A stretch of DNA of 46,151 bases from Phenylobacterium aquaticum (GTDB lineage: Bacteria; Pseudomonadota; Alphaproteobacteria; Caulobacterales; Caulobacteraceae): positions 1 to 46,151 of the forward strand of contig NZ_JALDPT010000039.1 in the NCBI RefSeq assembly GCF_022695515.1, given 5' to 3'. The stretch's first letter is position 1; every line of letters starts with the position of its first letter. Below are positions 34,606 through 44,345 of the stretch, piece by piece. Under the pieces are notes generated by a model that worked only from the letters and a program-made list of their open reading frames with translations, made no database searches and had not been told where the DNA came from. The position numbers and the translations under genes are program-made.

Positions 34606-35700
34606 ATGCAGGACTGCGATGTCATCGTGATCGGCGCGGGCATGGCCGGCGCCTCCATCGCCACCGAGCTGGCGGCCCGCCAGGCGCGGGTGATCGTGCT
34701 GGAGATGGAGGACGCGCCGGGCCGGCACACGACCGGGCGGTCGGCGGCCCTGTTCTCGGAGATCTATGGCAATGCGGTGATCCGCGCCCTGACGCGGGCG
34801 AGCCGGCCGCGGCTGGCCGAGGGGTTCATGACCCCGCGCGACTGCCTGCACATCGCCAGCGCCGAGCAGCTGGAACGGCTGGAGGCCTACGCCGCCCTGC
34901 CGGACGTGGCGGGCGCGTCGCGGCGGGTGTCGGCGGCCGAGGCGATCGCGCTCTGTCCCATCCTGCGGCCCGACTATGTGGCCGGGGCGCTCGCCGAGCT
35001 GAACGCCTATGACATCGACGTCGACGCCCTGCATCAGGCCTATCTGCGCCAGATCCGCAGCCTCGGCGGGGCGGTGATCTGCGATGCGCGCCTGGAGCGG
35101 GCCGAGCGGACGGACGGGGTCTGGACCGTGACGGCCGGCGGGGCGGCCTATCGCGCGCCGATCCTGGTCAACGCTGCGGGCGCCTGGGGCGACGTGGTCG
35201 CGGCCCTCGCCGGGGTCGCGCCCCTGGGCCTGGCGCCCAAGCGCCGGACCATCGCCATCGTGCCCGCGCCGAAGGACGGCCGCTGTGACGACAGCCCCTT
35301 CGTGGTCGATGTCGATGAGCAGTTCTATTTCAAGGCCGAGGCCGGGCGGATCATGATCTCGCCCGCCGACGAGACCCCCAGCGACCCTTGCGACGCCGCG
35401 CCGGACGAGCTGGACGTGGCCATCGCCATCGACCGGGCCCAGGCCGCCGCCGACCTGCCGGTCACCCGCGTGCTGTCCAGCTGGGCGGGCCTGCGGACCT
35501 TCGCGCCCGACCGGACGCCGGTGCTGGGCTTCGACGCGGCGGCGGCGGGGTTCTTCTGGTGCGTGGGCCAGGGCGGCTACGGCATCCAGACCGCCCCGGC
35601 CATGGGCGGCCTGGGCGCGGCCCTGGTGCTGGGGGCGGCGCCGCCCGCGGGGCTGGAGGACCTGGACCCGGCCCTGCTGTCGCCGGCGCGGTTCGGCTAG
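34606..35700 (+). CDS. FAD-dependent oxidoreductase, D-amino-acid oxidase/dehydrogenase (DAO) family
   Basis: The 364-residue protein has the ADP-binding motif VIVIGAGMAGASIATELAAR (GxGxxG at 10-15), the flavin-contact segment GRHTTGRSAALFSE, ILVNAAGAWGDVVA near residue 190 and a C-terminal GxRTFAPDRTPVLGF that closes the FAD site. The catalytic domain with DELDVAIAIDRAQ fits glycine/D-amino-acid oxidases and dehydrogenases. Next to an N-acyl-D-amino-acid deacylase, the likely role is oxidative deamination of the released D-amino acid; this is inference. A hairpin terminator follows the stop. Confidence 0.85.
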   Translation: MQDCDVIVIGAGMAGASIATELAARQARVIVLEMEDAPGRHTTGRSAALFSEIYGNAVIRALTRASRPRLAEGFMTPRDCLHIASAEQLERLEAYAALPDVAGASRRVSAAEAIALCPILRPDYVAGALAELNAYDIDVDALHQAYLRQIRSLGGAVICDARLERAERTDGVWTVTAGGAAYRAPILVNAAGAWGDVVAALAGVAPLGLAPKRRTIAIVPAPKDGRCDDSPFVVDVDEQFYFKAEAGRIMISPADETPSDPCDAAPDELDVAIAIDRAQAAADLPVTRVLSSWAGLRTFAPDRTPVLGFDAAAAGFFWCVGQGGYGIQTAPAMGGLGAALVLGAAPPAGLEDLDPALLSPARFG

Positions 35701-35714
35701 CGACCTGCAGCAAG

Positions 35715-35742
35715 AAGGCCCGCCGCTTTCGCGACGGGCCTT
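35715..35742. terminator. Bidirectional hairpin between convergent genes
   Basis: AAGGCCCGCCGC (35715-35726) pairs with GCGACGGGCCTT (35731-35742) with one mismatch and a TTTC loop. It lies 15 bases after the FAD oxidase stop and 41 bases before the P450 stop on the other strand. No long T-run follows, but the position between two convergent ends fits a terminator. Confidence 0.55.
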
Positions 35743-35782
35743 GCTGAAACGCGATGAGCGGCCGCCCAGGGGCGGCGCGGGC

Positions 35783-37060
35783 TCAGTACTTCGAGGGGAT
35801 GGTGACCATCATCTTCAGATAGCCCTTCACGAAGGCCGAGGGCACGAGCTCGGGCTCTTCGACGACCTTGATCTCGGGGAAGCGCTTCAGGATCTCTTCC
35901 CAGAGAATGCGCAGCTGCAGCTCGGCCAGGCGATTGCCCACGCAGCGGTGGATGCCGAAGCCGAAGGACATGTGCTGGCGGGGACGCTCGCGGTCGATGA
36001 TGTAGGCGTTCGGGTTTTCGATCACCTCTTCGTCGCGGTTGCCCGAGACGTACCACATGATGACCTTGTCACCCTTCTTGATGGTCTTGCCGCCCAGTTC
36101 CGTGTCCTGGGTGGCGGTGCGGCGCATGTGGGCCAGCGGCGTCTGCCAGCGGATGGTCTCGGAGACCATCGACGGGACCAGCTCGGGATTGGCGCGCAGT
36201 TTGGCGTATTCGCCCGGGTTGCGGTTCAGGGCCAGGACCGAGCCGGTCATGGAGTTGCGGGTGGTGTCGTTGCCGCCGACGATCAGCAGGATCAGGTTGC
36301 CCAGATACTCCATCCGATCCATGTTCTTGGTGGCTTCGCCGTGGGCGAGCATCGAGATCAGGTCGCCCTTGGGCGGGGCGTTGACCCGCTCTTCCCAGAG
36401 ACGCGAGAAATAGTCGACGCACTCGAACAGCTCCATGCGGCGTTCGGCTTCGACTTCCTCGGGATCGGTGGACTTGAACAGGCCCGACTCCGGACCGGCC
36501 GTGGCGATGTCGGACCAGCGGGTCAGCTTGCGGCGCTCTTCGAACGGGAAGTCGAACAGGGTGGCCAGCATCTGGGTGGTCAGTTCAATCGAGACGCGAT
36601 CGACCCAGTCGAAGGGCTCGTTGATCGGCAGGTTGTCCAGGGTGTGCTGGATGCGGCTGCGGATCAGGGGCTCCAGCTCCTGCAGGTTATGGGGCGAGAC
36701 GATCGGACTGACGGTCTTGCGCTGGACGTCGTGCTTCGGCGGGTCCATCGCGATGAACATCGGCAGCGTGAAGTCGTCCTTGGGGTCGAAGATCGTGATC
36801 GACGGCTCCGACGAGAACACCTCGTGGTTGGTGTCGACGGCCATGATGTCGTTGAACTTGGTCACCGACCAGAAGGGCCCGTCCTCGTGCTGGCCTTCCG
36901 GGTGATAGTGGACCGGGTCTTCCTTCCGCAGGCGCTCGAAATAGGGCCAGTAGGATTCGGTGCGCCACAGCTCGATGTCGGTGACGTTGATCTCCTCAAG
37001 GGGGATGGCGTAGGCCTTGGCCCGGGCCTCGGCTTTCAGGTCAATCGCGCCGTCGCTCAT
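35783..37060 (-). CDS. Cytochrome P450 (CYP153-like)
   Basis: The 425-residue soluble P450 has the I-helix oxygen-binding GGNDTTRN, the ExxR motif in VSETIRW and the haem-ligand loop FGFGIHRCVGNRLAELQ. The start IPLEEINVTDIELWRTESYW, the RVSIELTTQMLATLFDFPFE stretch and PLAHMRRTA resemble CYP153 alkane/fatty-acid omega-hydroxylases from memory; subfamily assignment needs a search. No ferredoxin or ferredoxin reductase lies beside it. I chose the second ATG at 37060 because GGAGG lies directly against the first ATG at 37066 and six bases from the second. Confidence 0.9.
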   Translation of the reverse strand: MSDGAIDLKAEARAKAYAIPLEEINVTDIELWRTESYWPYFERLRKEDPVHYHPEGQHEDGPFWSVTKFNDIMAVDTNHEVFSSEPSITIFDPKDDFTLPMFIAMDPPKHDVQRKTVSPIVSPHNLQELEPLIRSRIQHTLDNLPINEPFDWVDRVSIELTTQMLATLFDFPFEERRKLTRWSDIATAGPESGLFKSTDPEEVEAERRMELFECVDYFSRLWEERVNAPPKGDLISMLAHGEATKNMDRMEYLGNLILLIVGGNDTTRNSMTGSVLALNRNPGEYAKLRANPELVPSMVSETIRWQTPLAHMRRTATQDTELGGKTIKKGDKVIMWYVSGNRDEEVIENPNAYIIDRERPRQHMSFGFGIHRCVGNRLAELQLRILWEEILKRFPEIKVVEEPELVPSAFVKGYLKMMVTIPSKY

Positions 37061-37263
37061 CGTCATCCTCCATTGGGCGGCGTTTCACGCCGCGCCAGGC
37101 TATCTAATCGCTGTTCAGAAGAGTGCCGGACGCAGGGTCATCTGGCAAGATGCGCCAAGGTGACATCGGCGTCATTTTTGCGCGGATATGTCGTTTTCCG
37201 CTCATCTTGGGCGCTTCCGAGAATTTCTGGACTGACGCAGGGGCAGGGCCGTGCTCTATCGGC

Positions 37264-37283
37264 GTTCGAACAACCGTTTGAAC
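37264..37283. promoter_or_regulatory. Operator-like dyad before the Old Yellow Enzyme gene
   Basis: GTTCGAAC-AACC-GTTTGAAC is a 20-base dyad with one mismatch pair per arm. It ends 14 bases before the ATG, in front of the ACGGAG ribosome-binding site, a position suited to a repressor. No regulator gene lies next to it. Confidence 0.45.
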
Positions 37284-37297
37284 TTTACGGAGCGCCC

Positions 37298-38398
<1,101 letters not shown>

Positions 38399-38436
38399 GC
38401 CGAGCTATCGTCGTCCTCCTGAACCGGGAGGAGACG

Positions 38437-38897
38437 ATGTTCGAAGGCGGGTGCGCCTGCGGGGCTGTGCGCTATCGGCTGACCAGCCCGCCAATGTTCG
38501 TCCACTGCTGCCATTGCCGCGACTGCCAGAGGCAGACGGGCGGCGCCTTCGCGATCAACGCCCTAATCGAGACCGACCGGATCGCGATCGCTTCGGGCGA
38601 GATCGCGCCCAGCCGCATGCCCACCGACAGCGGCCGGGTCCATGACGTCTATCGCTGCCCCGCTTGCGGGACCGGGCTGTGGTCCGATTATGGGGGCCGG
38701 CCGCCCTGCGCTTCGTCCGTGTCGCCACCCTGGACGACCCGACCGCGCTCAGGCCCGACGTCCACATCTTCACCCGCACGCGCCTGCCCTGGGTCGAGGT
38801 GACGGGGGCGCCGCAGTTCGAGGTCTATTACGACATGCCGACCCTGTGGCCGGCCGAAAGCCTGGCGCGACGCCGCGCGATCCTGGGCGACGGCTGA
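38437..38897 (+). pseudogene. GFA/CENP-V-family zinc protein gene with a one-base frameshift
   Basis: The ATG at 38437 after GGAGGAG gives a typical glutathione-dependent formaldehyde-activating (GFA/CENP-V) protein: zinc ligands in GGCACGAVRY, HCCHCRDCQRQTGGAF and CPACGTGLWSDYGG. Directly after DYGG the frame is lost; the natural continuation PAALRFVRVATLDDPTALRP and FEVYYDMPTLWPAESLARRR is one base back and ends at 38897. The shift falls in the run of five G at 38692-38696; a sixth G restores a 153-residue protein. Family members are often not true formaldehyde-activating enzymes. Sequencing error at the homopolymer is the simplest reading. Confidence 0.85.
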
Positions 38898-38984
38898 GGC
38901 CCAGCTTGGGGTGAACGGCGCTGGTCAGGCGGTCGTCCCCGTGAAATCGTCAGTACGATTATAAAAGCTATGGGGGGAGACGTC

Positions 38985-40712
38985 ATGTGCCGCGCCTGCG
39001 AGCCGGGGTTTCGCGCGCTGATGCGCACCGGCCTGTCGCGCCGGGACATGGCGCGCAGCGCCGCCGCCTTTGTCGGCCTGGCGGTGGCGGGCGAGGCCTC
39101 CGCCGCAGAGGCTGGTCCGGCGGACGTAATCTTCCAGGGCGGGACAGTGCTGACCCAGGACGCCCGCTGGCCGCGGGTTACGGCGCTGGCGGTGCGGGGC
39201 GACCGCATCCTGGCGGTGGGCTCAGTTGCGCACGTGGCTGCGCACCGCGGTCCCAGGACCCGGATCATCGACCTGGCCGGCCGGACCCTGGCCCCCGGCT
39301 TCGTCGAGCCGCACATGCACGGGACCTCGGTGTTCTTCGACGACTGGCTGGACCTCAGCCCCTTCACCACCGCGACGGTGGGCGAGGCCCTGGACAAGGT
39401 CCGCGCCGAGGCGGCCAAGGCGCCGGACGGGGCCTGGATCCGGGGTCAGGGCTTCGATCCGGCCCTGCAGCCGGGCGGGCCGATCACCCTGGATCGCCTG
39501 GACGCCGCCGCGCCGGACCATCCCCTGATCATCGTCGAGGGCAACGGCCATGTCGCCTACGCCAACCGCCGGGCGCTCGCTCTGGCCAAGGTCGACGAGA
39601 CCACGCCGGACCCGCCCCAGGGCCGGATCATCCGCGACGCGGGCGGGCGGCTGACCGGCCGGTTCGAGGAGCCCCCGGCCATGGGGCTGCTCCTGAAGAT
39701 CCTGCCCCAGATGGGCCTGGCCGAATATCGCCGGCGCCTGCGCCGCCTGCTCGACAAGGCCGCGTCCGTGGGCTGCACCTCGCTGCACGACTGCGGGGTG
39801 GGCTCGATCTACCAGGGGGCGGAGTTCGACGCCCTGGCGGCGGTCATGAAGGACGACCCGCCGGTGCGCTATTCGGCGGCCCTGGTCTCCAACCAGATGG
39901 ACCAATGGCTCAAGCGGGGTCTGACGCCGGGGGCCGGCGACGATCTGTTCCGGGTGACGGCGATGAAGCTGTTCTCCGACGGCTCGAACCAGGCGCGCTC
40001 GGGCTATCAGCGCGAGCCCTATCTCGGCGGGGACCGGCGCGGGGCGCTGAACTACAGCGGCGCCGAGATCGAGGCGGTGATGGCGCGGGCCCATGGCCTG
40101 GGCTGGCAGGTCTCCGTCCACGCCAATGGCGATGCGGCCATCGACACCGTGCTGGCGGCCTATGCCGCGGTGCTGGCCAAGGCGCCGCGCGCCGACCACC
40201 GGCACCGGATCGAGCATTGCAGCATCCTGCACCCGGAGCAGATGGCCGAGATGCGGCGGCTGGGCGTCTCGCCCTCGTTCCTGATCGGCCATGTGCACTA
40301 TTGGGGCCGCGCCTTCCGCGACCAGATCCTGGGGCCGGAGCGGGCGAACCTCTACGACCCCTGCGCCTCGGCCCTGAAGGCGGGGCTGAGGATTTCCCTG
40401 CACTCCGACTACAGCGTCACGCCGATGGAGCCGCTGCGCTACATGGAGAACGCGGTGACCCGGGTGATGAAGGACGGGGGCGAGATGCTGAACCCGGCCG
40501 AGCGGATCACCCCGGACCAGGCGCTGCGCGCCGTGACCCTGGACGCGGCCTGGCAGTGCCAGGCGGACCATGTGGTCGGCAGTCTGGAGGTCGGCAAGTA
40601 CGCCGACCTGGTGCTGCTGGAAGGCGATCTCACGCGGGTGGATCCGACCACGATCCGCCAGATCAAGGTCGGCGAGACCTGGATGGGCGGGCGCCGGCGC
40701 TATGGCGGCTAG
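38985..40712 (+). CDS. Tat-exported amidohydrolase, YtcJ-like
   Basis: This 575-residue paralogue of the gene at 7044 has metal site GFVEPHMHG, then VSVHANGDAAID, RIEHCSILH and FLIGHVHYWGRAFRD. The N-terminus is MCRACEPGF and then a twin-arginine signal (LSRRDMARSAAAFVGLAVAG) with likely cleavage after ASA, so the enzyme is exported folded. The MCxxC start before the Tat motif is odd and recalls the CACC of the other copy. I chose the ATG at 38985 (after GGGGGAGA) rather than 38970. TATAAA at 38960 may be a -10. Its TAG is shared in CTAG with the convergent acyltransferase gene. Confidence 0.9.
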   Translation: MCRACEPGFRALMRTGLSRRDMARSAAAFVGLAVAGEASAAEAGPADVIFQGGTVLTQDARWPRVTALAVRGDRILAVGSVAHVAAHRGPRTRIIDLAGRTLAPGFVEPHMHGTSVFFDDWLDLSPFTTATVGEALDKVRAEAAKAPDGAWIRGQGFDPALQPGGPITLDRLDAAAPDHPLIIVEGNGHVAYANRRALALAKVDETTPDPPQGRIIRDAGGRLTGRFEEPPAMGLLLKILPQMGLAEYRRRLRRLLDKAASVGCTSLHDCGVGSIYQGAEFDALAAVMKDDPPVRYSAALVSNQMDQWLKRGLTPGAGDDLFRVTAMKLFSDGSNQARSGYQREPYLGGDRRGALNYSGAEIEAVMARAHGLGWQVSVHANGDAAIDTVLAAYAAVLAKAPRADHRHRIEHCSILHPEQMAEMRRLGVSPSFLIGHVHYWGRAFRDQILGPERANLYDPCASALKAGLRISLHSDYSVTPMEPLRYMENAVTRVMKDGGEMLNPAERITPDQALRAVTLDAAWQCQADHVVGSLEVGKYADLVLLEGDLTRVDPTTIRQIKVGETWMGGRRRYGG

Positions 40713-41812
40713 GCCGCGGCGGTCGCGGCCTTGGCGGCCGGGGCGCGGTTCAGCCGCCGGACAAGGCCGCGGCCCAGGGCCTGGCCGGGGACCTCGATCC
40801 AGGCGTGGAGGGGCCAGGCGACCAGAGCGGTCGCCGCCACCGTGACGGCGCTGGCCAGCAGGAACTGCATCCCCACCCCGCCCCGGGCGGCCTTGAGCGC
40901 GTCATAGACATGGGCGCTCTTCAGGGTGGCGATTACGTGGGGATGGGCCAGATAGAGGCTGAAGCTCACCTTGCCTAGCCACCGGGTGGCGGGATTGGAC
41001 AGGGCCTCGTCCGGGCGGCTGGCCAGGGTCAGACAGGCCAGGGCGATGGGGATCGACCAGAGGCTTTGGTAGACGGTGTTGATCGCCGGAGAATTCAGCA
41101 GGCCGGCCAGCGGCCCCGCGGCCCAGACGAGGCCGGCGACGCTGACCACGGTCAGGAGCAACAGGGGGCGGAACGCCAGGGTCGGGCGGGCCTGATAGAG
41201 GCGATAGGCGACAATGCCGGCGGCGAAGAACGGCAGGTTGAAGGCCAGGCTGTGGGCCACATAGTTCGATAGCCCGCCGTTCAGGGCGACCATCGCCAGG
41301 GCTGCGGCCACGGACGCGATCACCAGGACCACGGCGGACGTCAGGCTGCGGGCGAGCGCCAGGACGAAGGGAAAGATCAGGTAGAACAGCATCTCGACGC
41401 CGATCGACCAGGAGGCCAGGGCGATGCCCTCCACATGGGCCGGCGCGAGATTGAAGAGGAAGGCGCCCGCCAGGAGGATCTGTCCAGGGTGGGTGAGCGC
41501 CCAGGCCAGGGACAGGTGCCGGACGATCTCGACCGCACAGGCGAAATAGTAGAGCGGCGCGATCCGGAACAGCCGGCGCAGATAGAAGTCGCGCAAGCCC
41601 CCGCCGGCCAGGCGGCCGTCATAGCCATAGGCCAGGCTGAATCCGCTGACGGCGAAGAACAGCGGCACGCCCCGACCCGCATGCCATTTGAGGGCCTCGA
41701 GCGCGTGGGGTGGGTCAAACCCCGCCAGCCAGATGACATGGAAGACGATGACCAGCAGGGCGGCGTAGGCCCGCAGGGATTCGATGCCTCCCAAATGCTC
41801 CCGGCTGACCAT
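40709..41812 (-). CDS. Acyltransferase 3 family membrane protein (OafA/YrhL-like)
   Basis: This 367-residue inner-membrane O-acyltransferase has about ten helices. The family start is LGGIESLRAYAALLVIVFHV with the catalytic-type histidine, followed by PLFFAVSGFSLAYG and a conserved arginine-containing RLFRIAPLYYF. Homologues acetylate surface polysaccharides, peptidoglycan or antibiotics; the acceptor here cannot be told. The ATG at 41812 fits the family. It stands alone, tail-to-tail with the Tat amidohydrolase gene. Confidence 0.9.
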   Translation of the reverse strand: MVSREHLGGIESLRAYAALLVIVFHVIWLAGFDPPHALEALKWHAGRGVPLFFAVSGFSLAYGYDGRLAGGGLRDFYLRRLFRIAPLYYFACAVEIVRHLSLAWALTHPGQILLAGAFLFNLAPAHVEGIALASWSIGVEMLFYLIFPFVLALARSLTSAVVLVIASVAAALAMVALNGGLSNYVAHSLAFNLPFFAAGIVAYRLYQARPTLAFRPLLLLTVVSVAGLVWAAGPLAGLLNSPAINTVYQSLWSIPIALACLTLASRPDEALSNPATRWLGKVSFSLYLAHPHVIATLKSAHVYDALKAARGGVGMQFLLASAVTVAATALVAWPLHAWIEVPGQALGRGLVRRLNRAPAAKAATAAA

Positions 41813-41899
41813 GGCGCCTCCGAATCCACCATAGGTCGCGCGGATTCGGGTGCAAGCTCTAGTGTAGTTTTTGTGACGGCTCTACCAGCGCGGGCTTCT

Positions 41900-42619
41900 C
41901 TAGGGCAGGGCCTTGCGCATCTCCGCGGTCATCAGCTGGGCGCGCGGCGCCTCGGTGACCCTATAGGTTCCGGGCGGGGTCTCGGTGATCAGGGCGGCCT
42001 TGCCGGGACCTGCGAGGTCCAGCCATTCGAGCCCCTGCTCCAGGGTCAGCACCGCGGGCTGGCGGTCGTGGACGGCGCCGACCTCGGGGCCGGGCGGACC
42101 GGTGACGAAGGCGAAGCTCTCGATCGGCTCGGCCAGATCGGACGGATGGGCGCGGTCCCAGATCCCGGCGAAGAACCGCACGCGGTCGGTCTCGCTCGTG
42201 GGCGTCCAGCTCACCTCCCAGCGGCGCTTGGGCTGACCCTTCTTCCAGCCCGGCGGCTCGTCATATTCGATGAAGCTGGAGACCGGGATGAGCGCGCGGC
42301 GGCGCTTATAGGCCTCTCGGAAGGCCGGGGTGGTGTCGATGGTCTCGATGCGGGCGTTGGTGCACATCGACTTCCAGGCCGAGACCGGGGCCTTGTGGAA
42401 ATAGGGGATCATCCACCAGCGCCGCTCGACCCCCTCCAGACCCGCGCGCGGATCAGCCGGATCGACCGGCCGGATCATCGCCGCCCGGTTGGTCGGGCGG
42501 ACCGGATCGTCCGGGTCGCGGTTGGGCTCTGGATCGGCCCAGTGCATGGGGATCTTGATCTGGGAGAAGGCGTCGGCGTACTCGCCCCGCTTGATGCGGT
42601 TCTGGAACTCGTTGCACAT
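41900..42619 (-). CDS. SOS response-associated peptidase (SRAP/YedK/HMCES) family protein
   Basis: This 239-residue protein starts MCNEFQN; after removal of Met, Cys2 is the residue that forms the DNA-protein crosslink at abasic sites in the family. Conserved parts are NRAAMIRP, the NARIETIDTTPAFREAYKRR segment, RALIPVSSFIEYDEP (with the catalytic glutamate) and AVHDRQPAVL with the histidine. The usual forms are MCGRF and HDRMP, so this is a divergent subgroup. It probably shields abasic sites in single-stranded DNA. There is no visible LexA box in the short upstream gap. Confidence 0.85.
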   Translation of the reverse strand: MCNEFQNRIKRGEYADAFSQIKIPMHWADPEPNRDPDDPVRPTNRAAMIRPVDPADPRAGLEGVERRWWMIPYFHKAPVSAWKSMCTNARIETIDTTPAFREAYKRRRALIPVSSFIEYDEPPGWKKGQPKRRWEVSWTPTSETDRVRFFAGIWDRAHPSDLAEPIESFAFVTGPPGPEVGAVHDRQPAVLTLEQGLEWLDLAGPGKAALITETPPGTYRVTEAPRAQLMTAEMRKALP

Positions 42620-42643
42620 CGCCGACGCCTTTCCCGCTTCAGT

Positions 42644-43555
42644 CTAGGCGTTGAAGTTGAGCTTGAGGCCCGGGCGCGGCCAGGTCGCCTTGAACAGCTT
42701 GCCGGTGGCCGAGCAGGTCACCCAGGCGGTGGTCATGTCCGGCCCGCCGAAGCAGATGTTTGTGACGATCAGGTCCGGGAAGGCGAAGTGCTCATAGGCG
42801 CCGTCCGGCTGGATGGCGGTGATCCCGCCATTGATGATGGTGGCCACGCAGACCCGGCCGTCGGCCTCCACGGCCAGGCTGTCGAACAGCTGGTAGCCCG
42901 GCAGGTTGACGATCACCCGGCCGGGCGCGAAGCCCTCCGGCGGGGCCAGCACGCCGGGCGACTGGACGTCGAAGGCCCAGAGCCGGCCGAGATTGGTGTC
43001 GGCCACATAGACGACCTTCTCGTCCGGCGAGAGGCCGACGCCGTTGGGCGAGATGATGTGGTCGCGCTGGCGCGAGATGTGGGAGCCGTCGATCTTGGCG
43101 TAATAGAGCGCGCCGTACTTCTTGCCCTCGGGGGTCGAGCAGCCGTGGTCGGTGAACCAGAAGCCGCCGGACTTGTCGAAGACGATGTCGTTGGGGCCGA
43201 TCAGCCGCTTGCCGTCGCAGCTATCGTAGATCGTCTTCAGCTCGCCGGTCGCCAGGTCGAAGCGCTGGATCATGCCGCCGGTGTGGCTGGGCGGGGTGGG
43301 GCCGGGGATGGTCAGGCCGCCATTGTCCAGCCACTCGAACGAGCCGCCGTTATTGGTGATGTAGATCGCGCCGTCCGGGCCGATGGCCGCGCCATTGGGG
43401 CCGCCGCCGGTGTCGACCACGGTGGTCTTATTGCCGTCCGGGGTGACGCGGGTCAGGCGCTGGCCCTTGATCTCGGTGAGGATCACCGAGCCGTCGTTCA
43501 TGGCGATGGGGCCCTCGGGGAACTCGAAGCCCTCGGCGATCAGCTCGATATTCAT
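42644..43555 (-). CDS. SMP-30/gluconolactonase/LRE-like protein
   Basis: This 303-residue six-bladed beta-propeller has the divalent-metal ligands in EGFEFPEGP (Glu), GGGPNGAAIGPDG (Asn), IGPNDIVFDKSGGFWFTDHG (Asn) and LFDSLAVEADG (Asp). There is no signal peptide, so it probably acts in the cytosol as a lactonase on a sugar lactone or similar ring; substrate unknown. The ATG at 43555 gives the family start MNIELIAEGFEFPEGP. It is 24 bases upstream of the SRAP gene and may share its transcript by chance of position. Confidence 0.9.
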   Translation of the reverse strand: MNIELIAEGFEFPEGPIAMNDGSVILTEIKGQRLTRVTPDGNKTTVVDTGGGPNGAAIGPDGAIYITNNGGSFEWLDNGGLTIPGPTPPSHTGGMIQRFDLATGELKTIYDSCDGKRLIGPNDIVFDKSGGFWFTDHGCSTPEGKKYGALYYAKIDGSHISRQRDHIISPNGVGLSPDEKVVYVADTNLGRLWAFDVQSPGVLAPPEGFAPGRVIVNLPGYQLFDSLAVEADGRVCVATIINGGITAIQPDGAYEHFAFPDLIVTNICFGGPDMTTAWVTCSATGKLFKATWPRPGLKLNFNA

Positions 43556-43640
43556 GGCGCGTACCTCTCCCAGACATGTTCTTGGTTGGCGGCCACTATG
43601 GCCGAACCTGCCCCTGGGGAGACAAGCGGTTTCTGGGGGA

Positions 43641-44159
43641 TCAGCGGCGTTCCAGGACGCGGATGGTGAAGGGGTGGTCGTCGCCTTCGCCGGCGGGATA
43701 GTCCTGGGAGCGGACCTCCTTCCACTGGCCCTCGTCGAAGCCCTCGAGCGCCACGTCGCCCTCCAGGTCGGCATGGACCTCGGTCAGATAGATGCGGCCG
43801 GCCTTGGGCAGGGCCAGCTTGAACAGCGAGACGCCGCCGATCACGCAGACCTCGGACTGGCCGTCATCCTCGGCTTGCTCGCGGGCGATGGCCACAGCCT
43901 CGGTGAAGTCCTCGCAGACCACGCAGCCGGGCGGAGCGAAGGAGCCGTCGCGGGACATGACGATATTGGTGCGCCCGACCAGCGGGCGGCGGGGCAGGCT
44001 GTCCCAGGTCTTGCGGCCCATGATCACCGGCTTGCCCATGGTCACCGCCCGGAAGTTGGCGAGGTCGGTCTTCAGCTTCCAGGGCAGGCCGCCATCCTTG
44101 CCGATGACGCCGTTGCGGGCCCGGGCAATGGGGCCAGCGGTGAGGGTGATGCGTGTCAT
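43641..44159 (-). CDS. folA: Dihydrofolate reductase
   Basis: The 172-residue enzyme reduces dihydrofolate to tetrahydrofolate with NADPH. It has the family start ITLTAGPIARARNGVIGKDG, the active-site region GLPWKLKTDLANFRAVTMGK (with the catalytic Asp), the NADPH-binding IMGRKTWDSLP and VIGGVSLFKLALP, and ends HPFTIRVLERR. The ATG at 44159 is the proper start. It follows thyA on the same strand, separated by a palindromic repeat element of about 150 bases, and recycles the dihydrofolate made by ThyA. Confidence 0.95.
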   Translation of the reverse strand: MTRITLTAGPIARARNGVIGKDGGLPWKLKTDLANFRAVTMGKPVIMGRKTWDSLPRRPLVGRTNIVMSRDGSFAPPGCVVCEDFTEAVAIAREQAEDDGQSEVCVIGGVSLFKLALPKAGRIYLTEVHADLEGDVALEGFDEGQWKEVRSQDYPAGEGDDHPFTIRVLERR

Positions 44160-44188
44160 GGGAGCGAGGATACACGACTCGGAGCCCA

Positions 44189-44336
44189 AGCTCCTCCCCC
44201 GCTGGGGGAGGTGGCCCGAAGGGCCGGAGGGGGCCGCCCTCGCGAGAGGGCGGTCGCGGCGGACCGTCTGGATCCGACCCTGCGGGTCGGCCCCCTCAGT
44301 CGGCTTCGCCGACAGCTCCCCCAGAGGGGGAGCAGC
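44189..44336. repeat. Palindromic repeat, family 1, between thyA and folA
   Basis: The element begins AGCTCCTCCCCCGCTGGGGG and ends ACAGCTCCCCCAGAGGGGGA, matching the ends of the copy at 22798-22934. Inner pairs include GGAGGGGGCCG with CGGCCCCCTC and the local hairpin CGCCCTCGCGAGAGGGCG. It lies in the 186-base gap of the thyA-folA pair and could influence how much folA message is made. Confidence 0.75.
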
Positions 44337-44345
44337 CTTGAGTGA

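Noticed and set aside
38664..38897. Independent small gene at the 3' half of the GFA locus
   Set aside because: It lacks a ribosome-binding site, and its sequence is the natural C-terminal continuation of the GFA protein after the G5 run.
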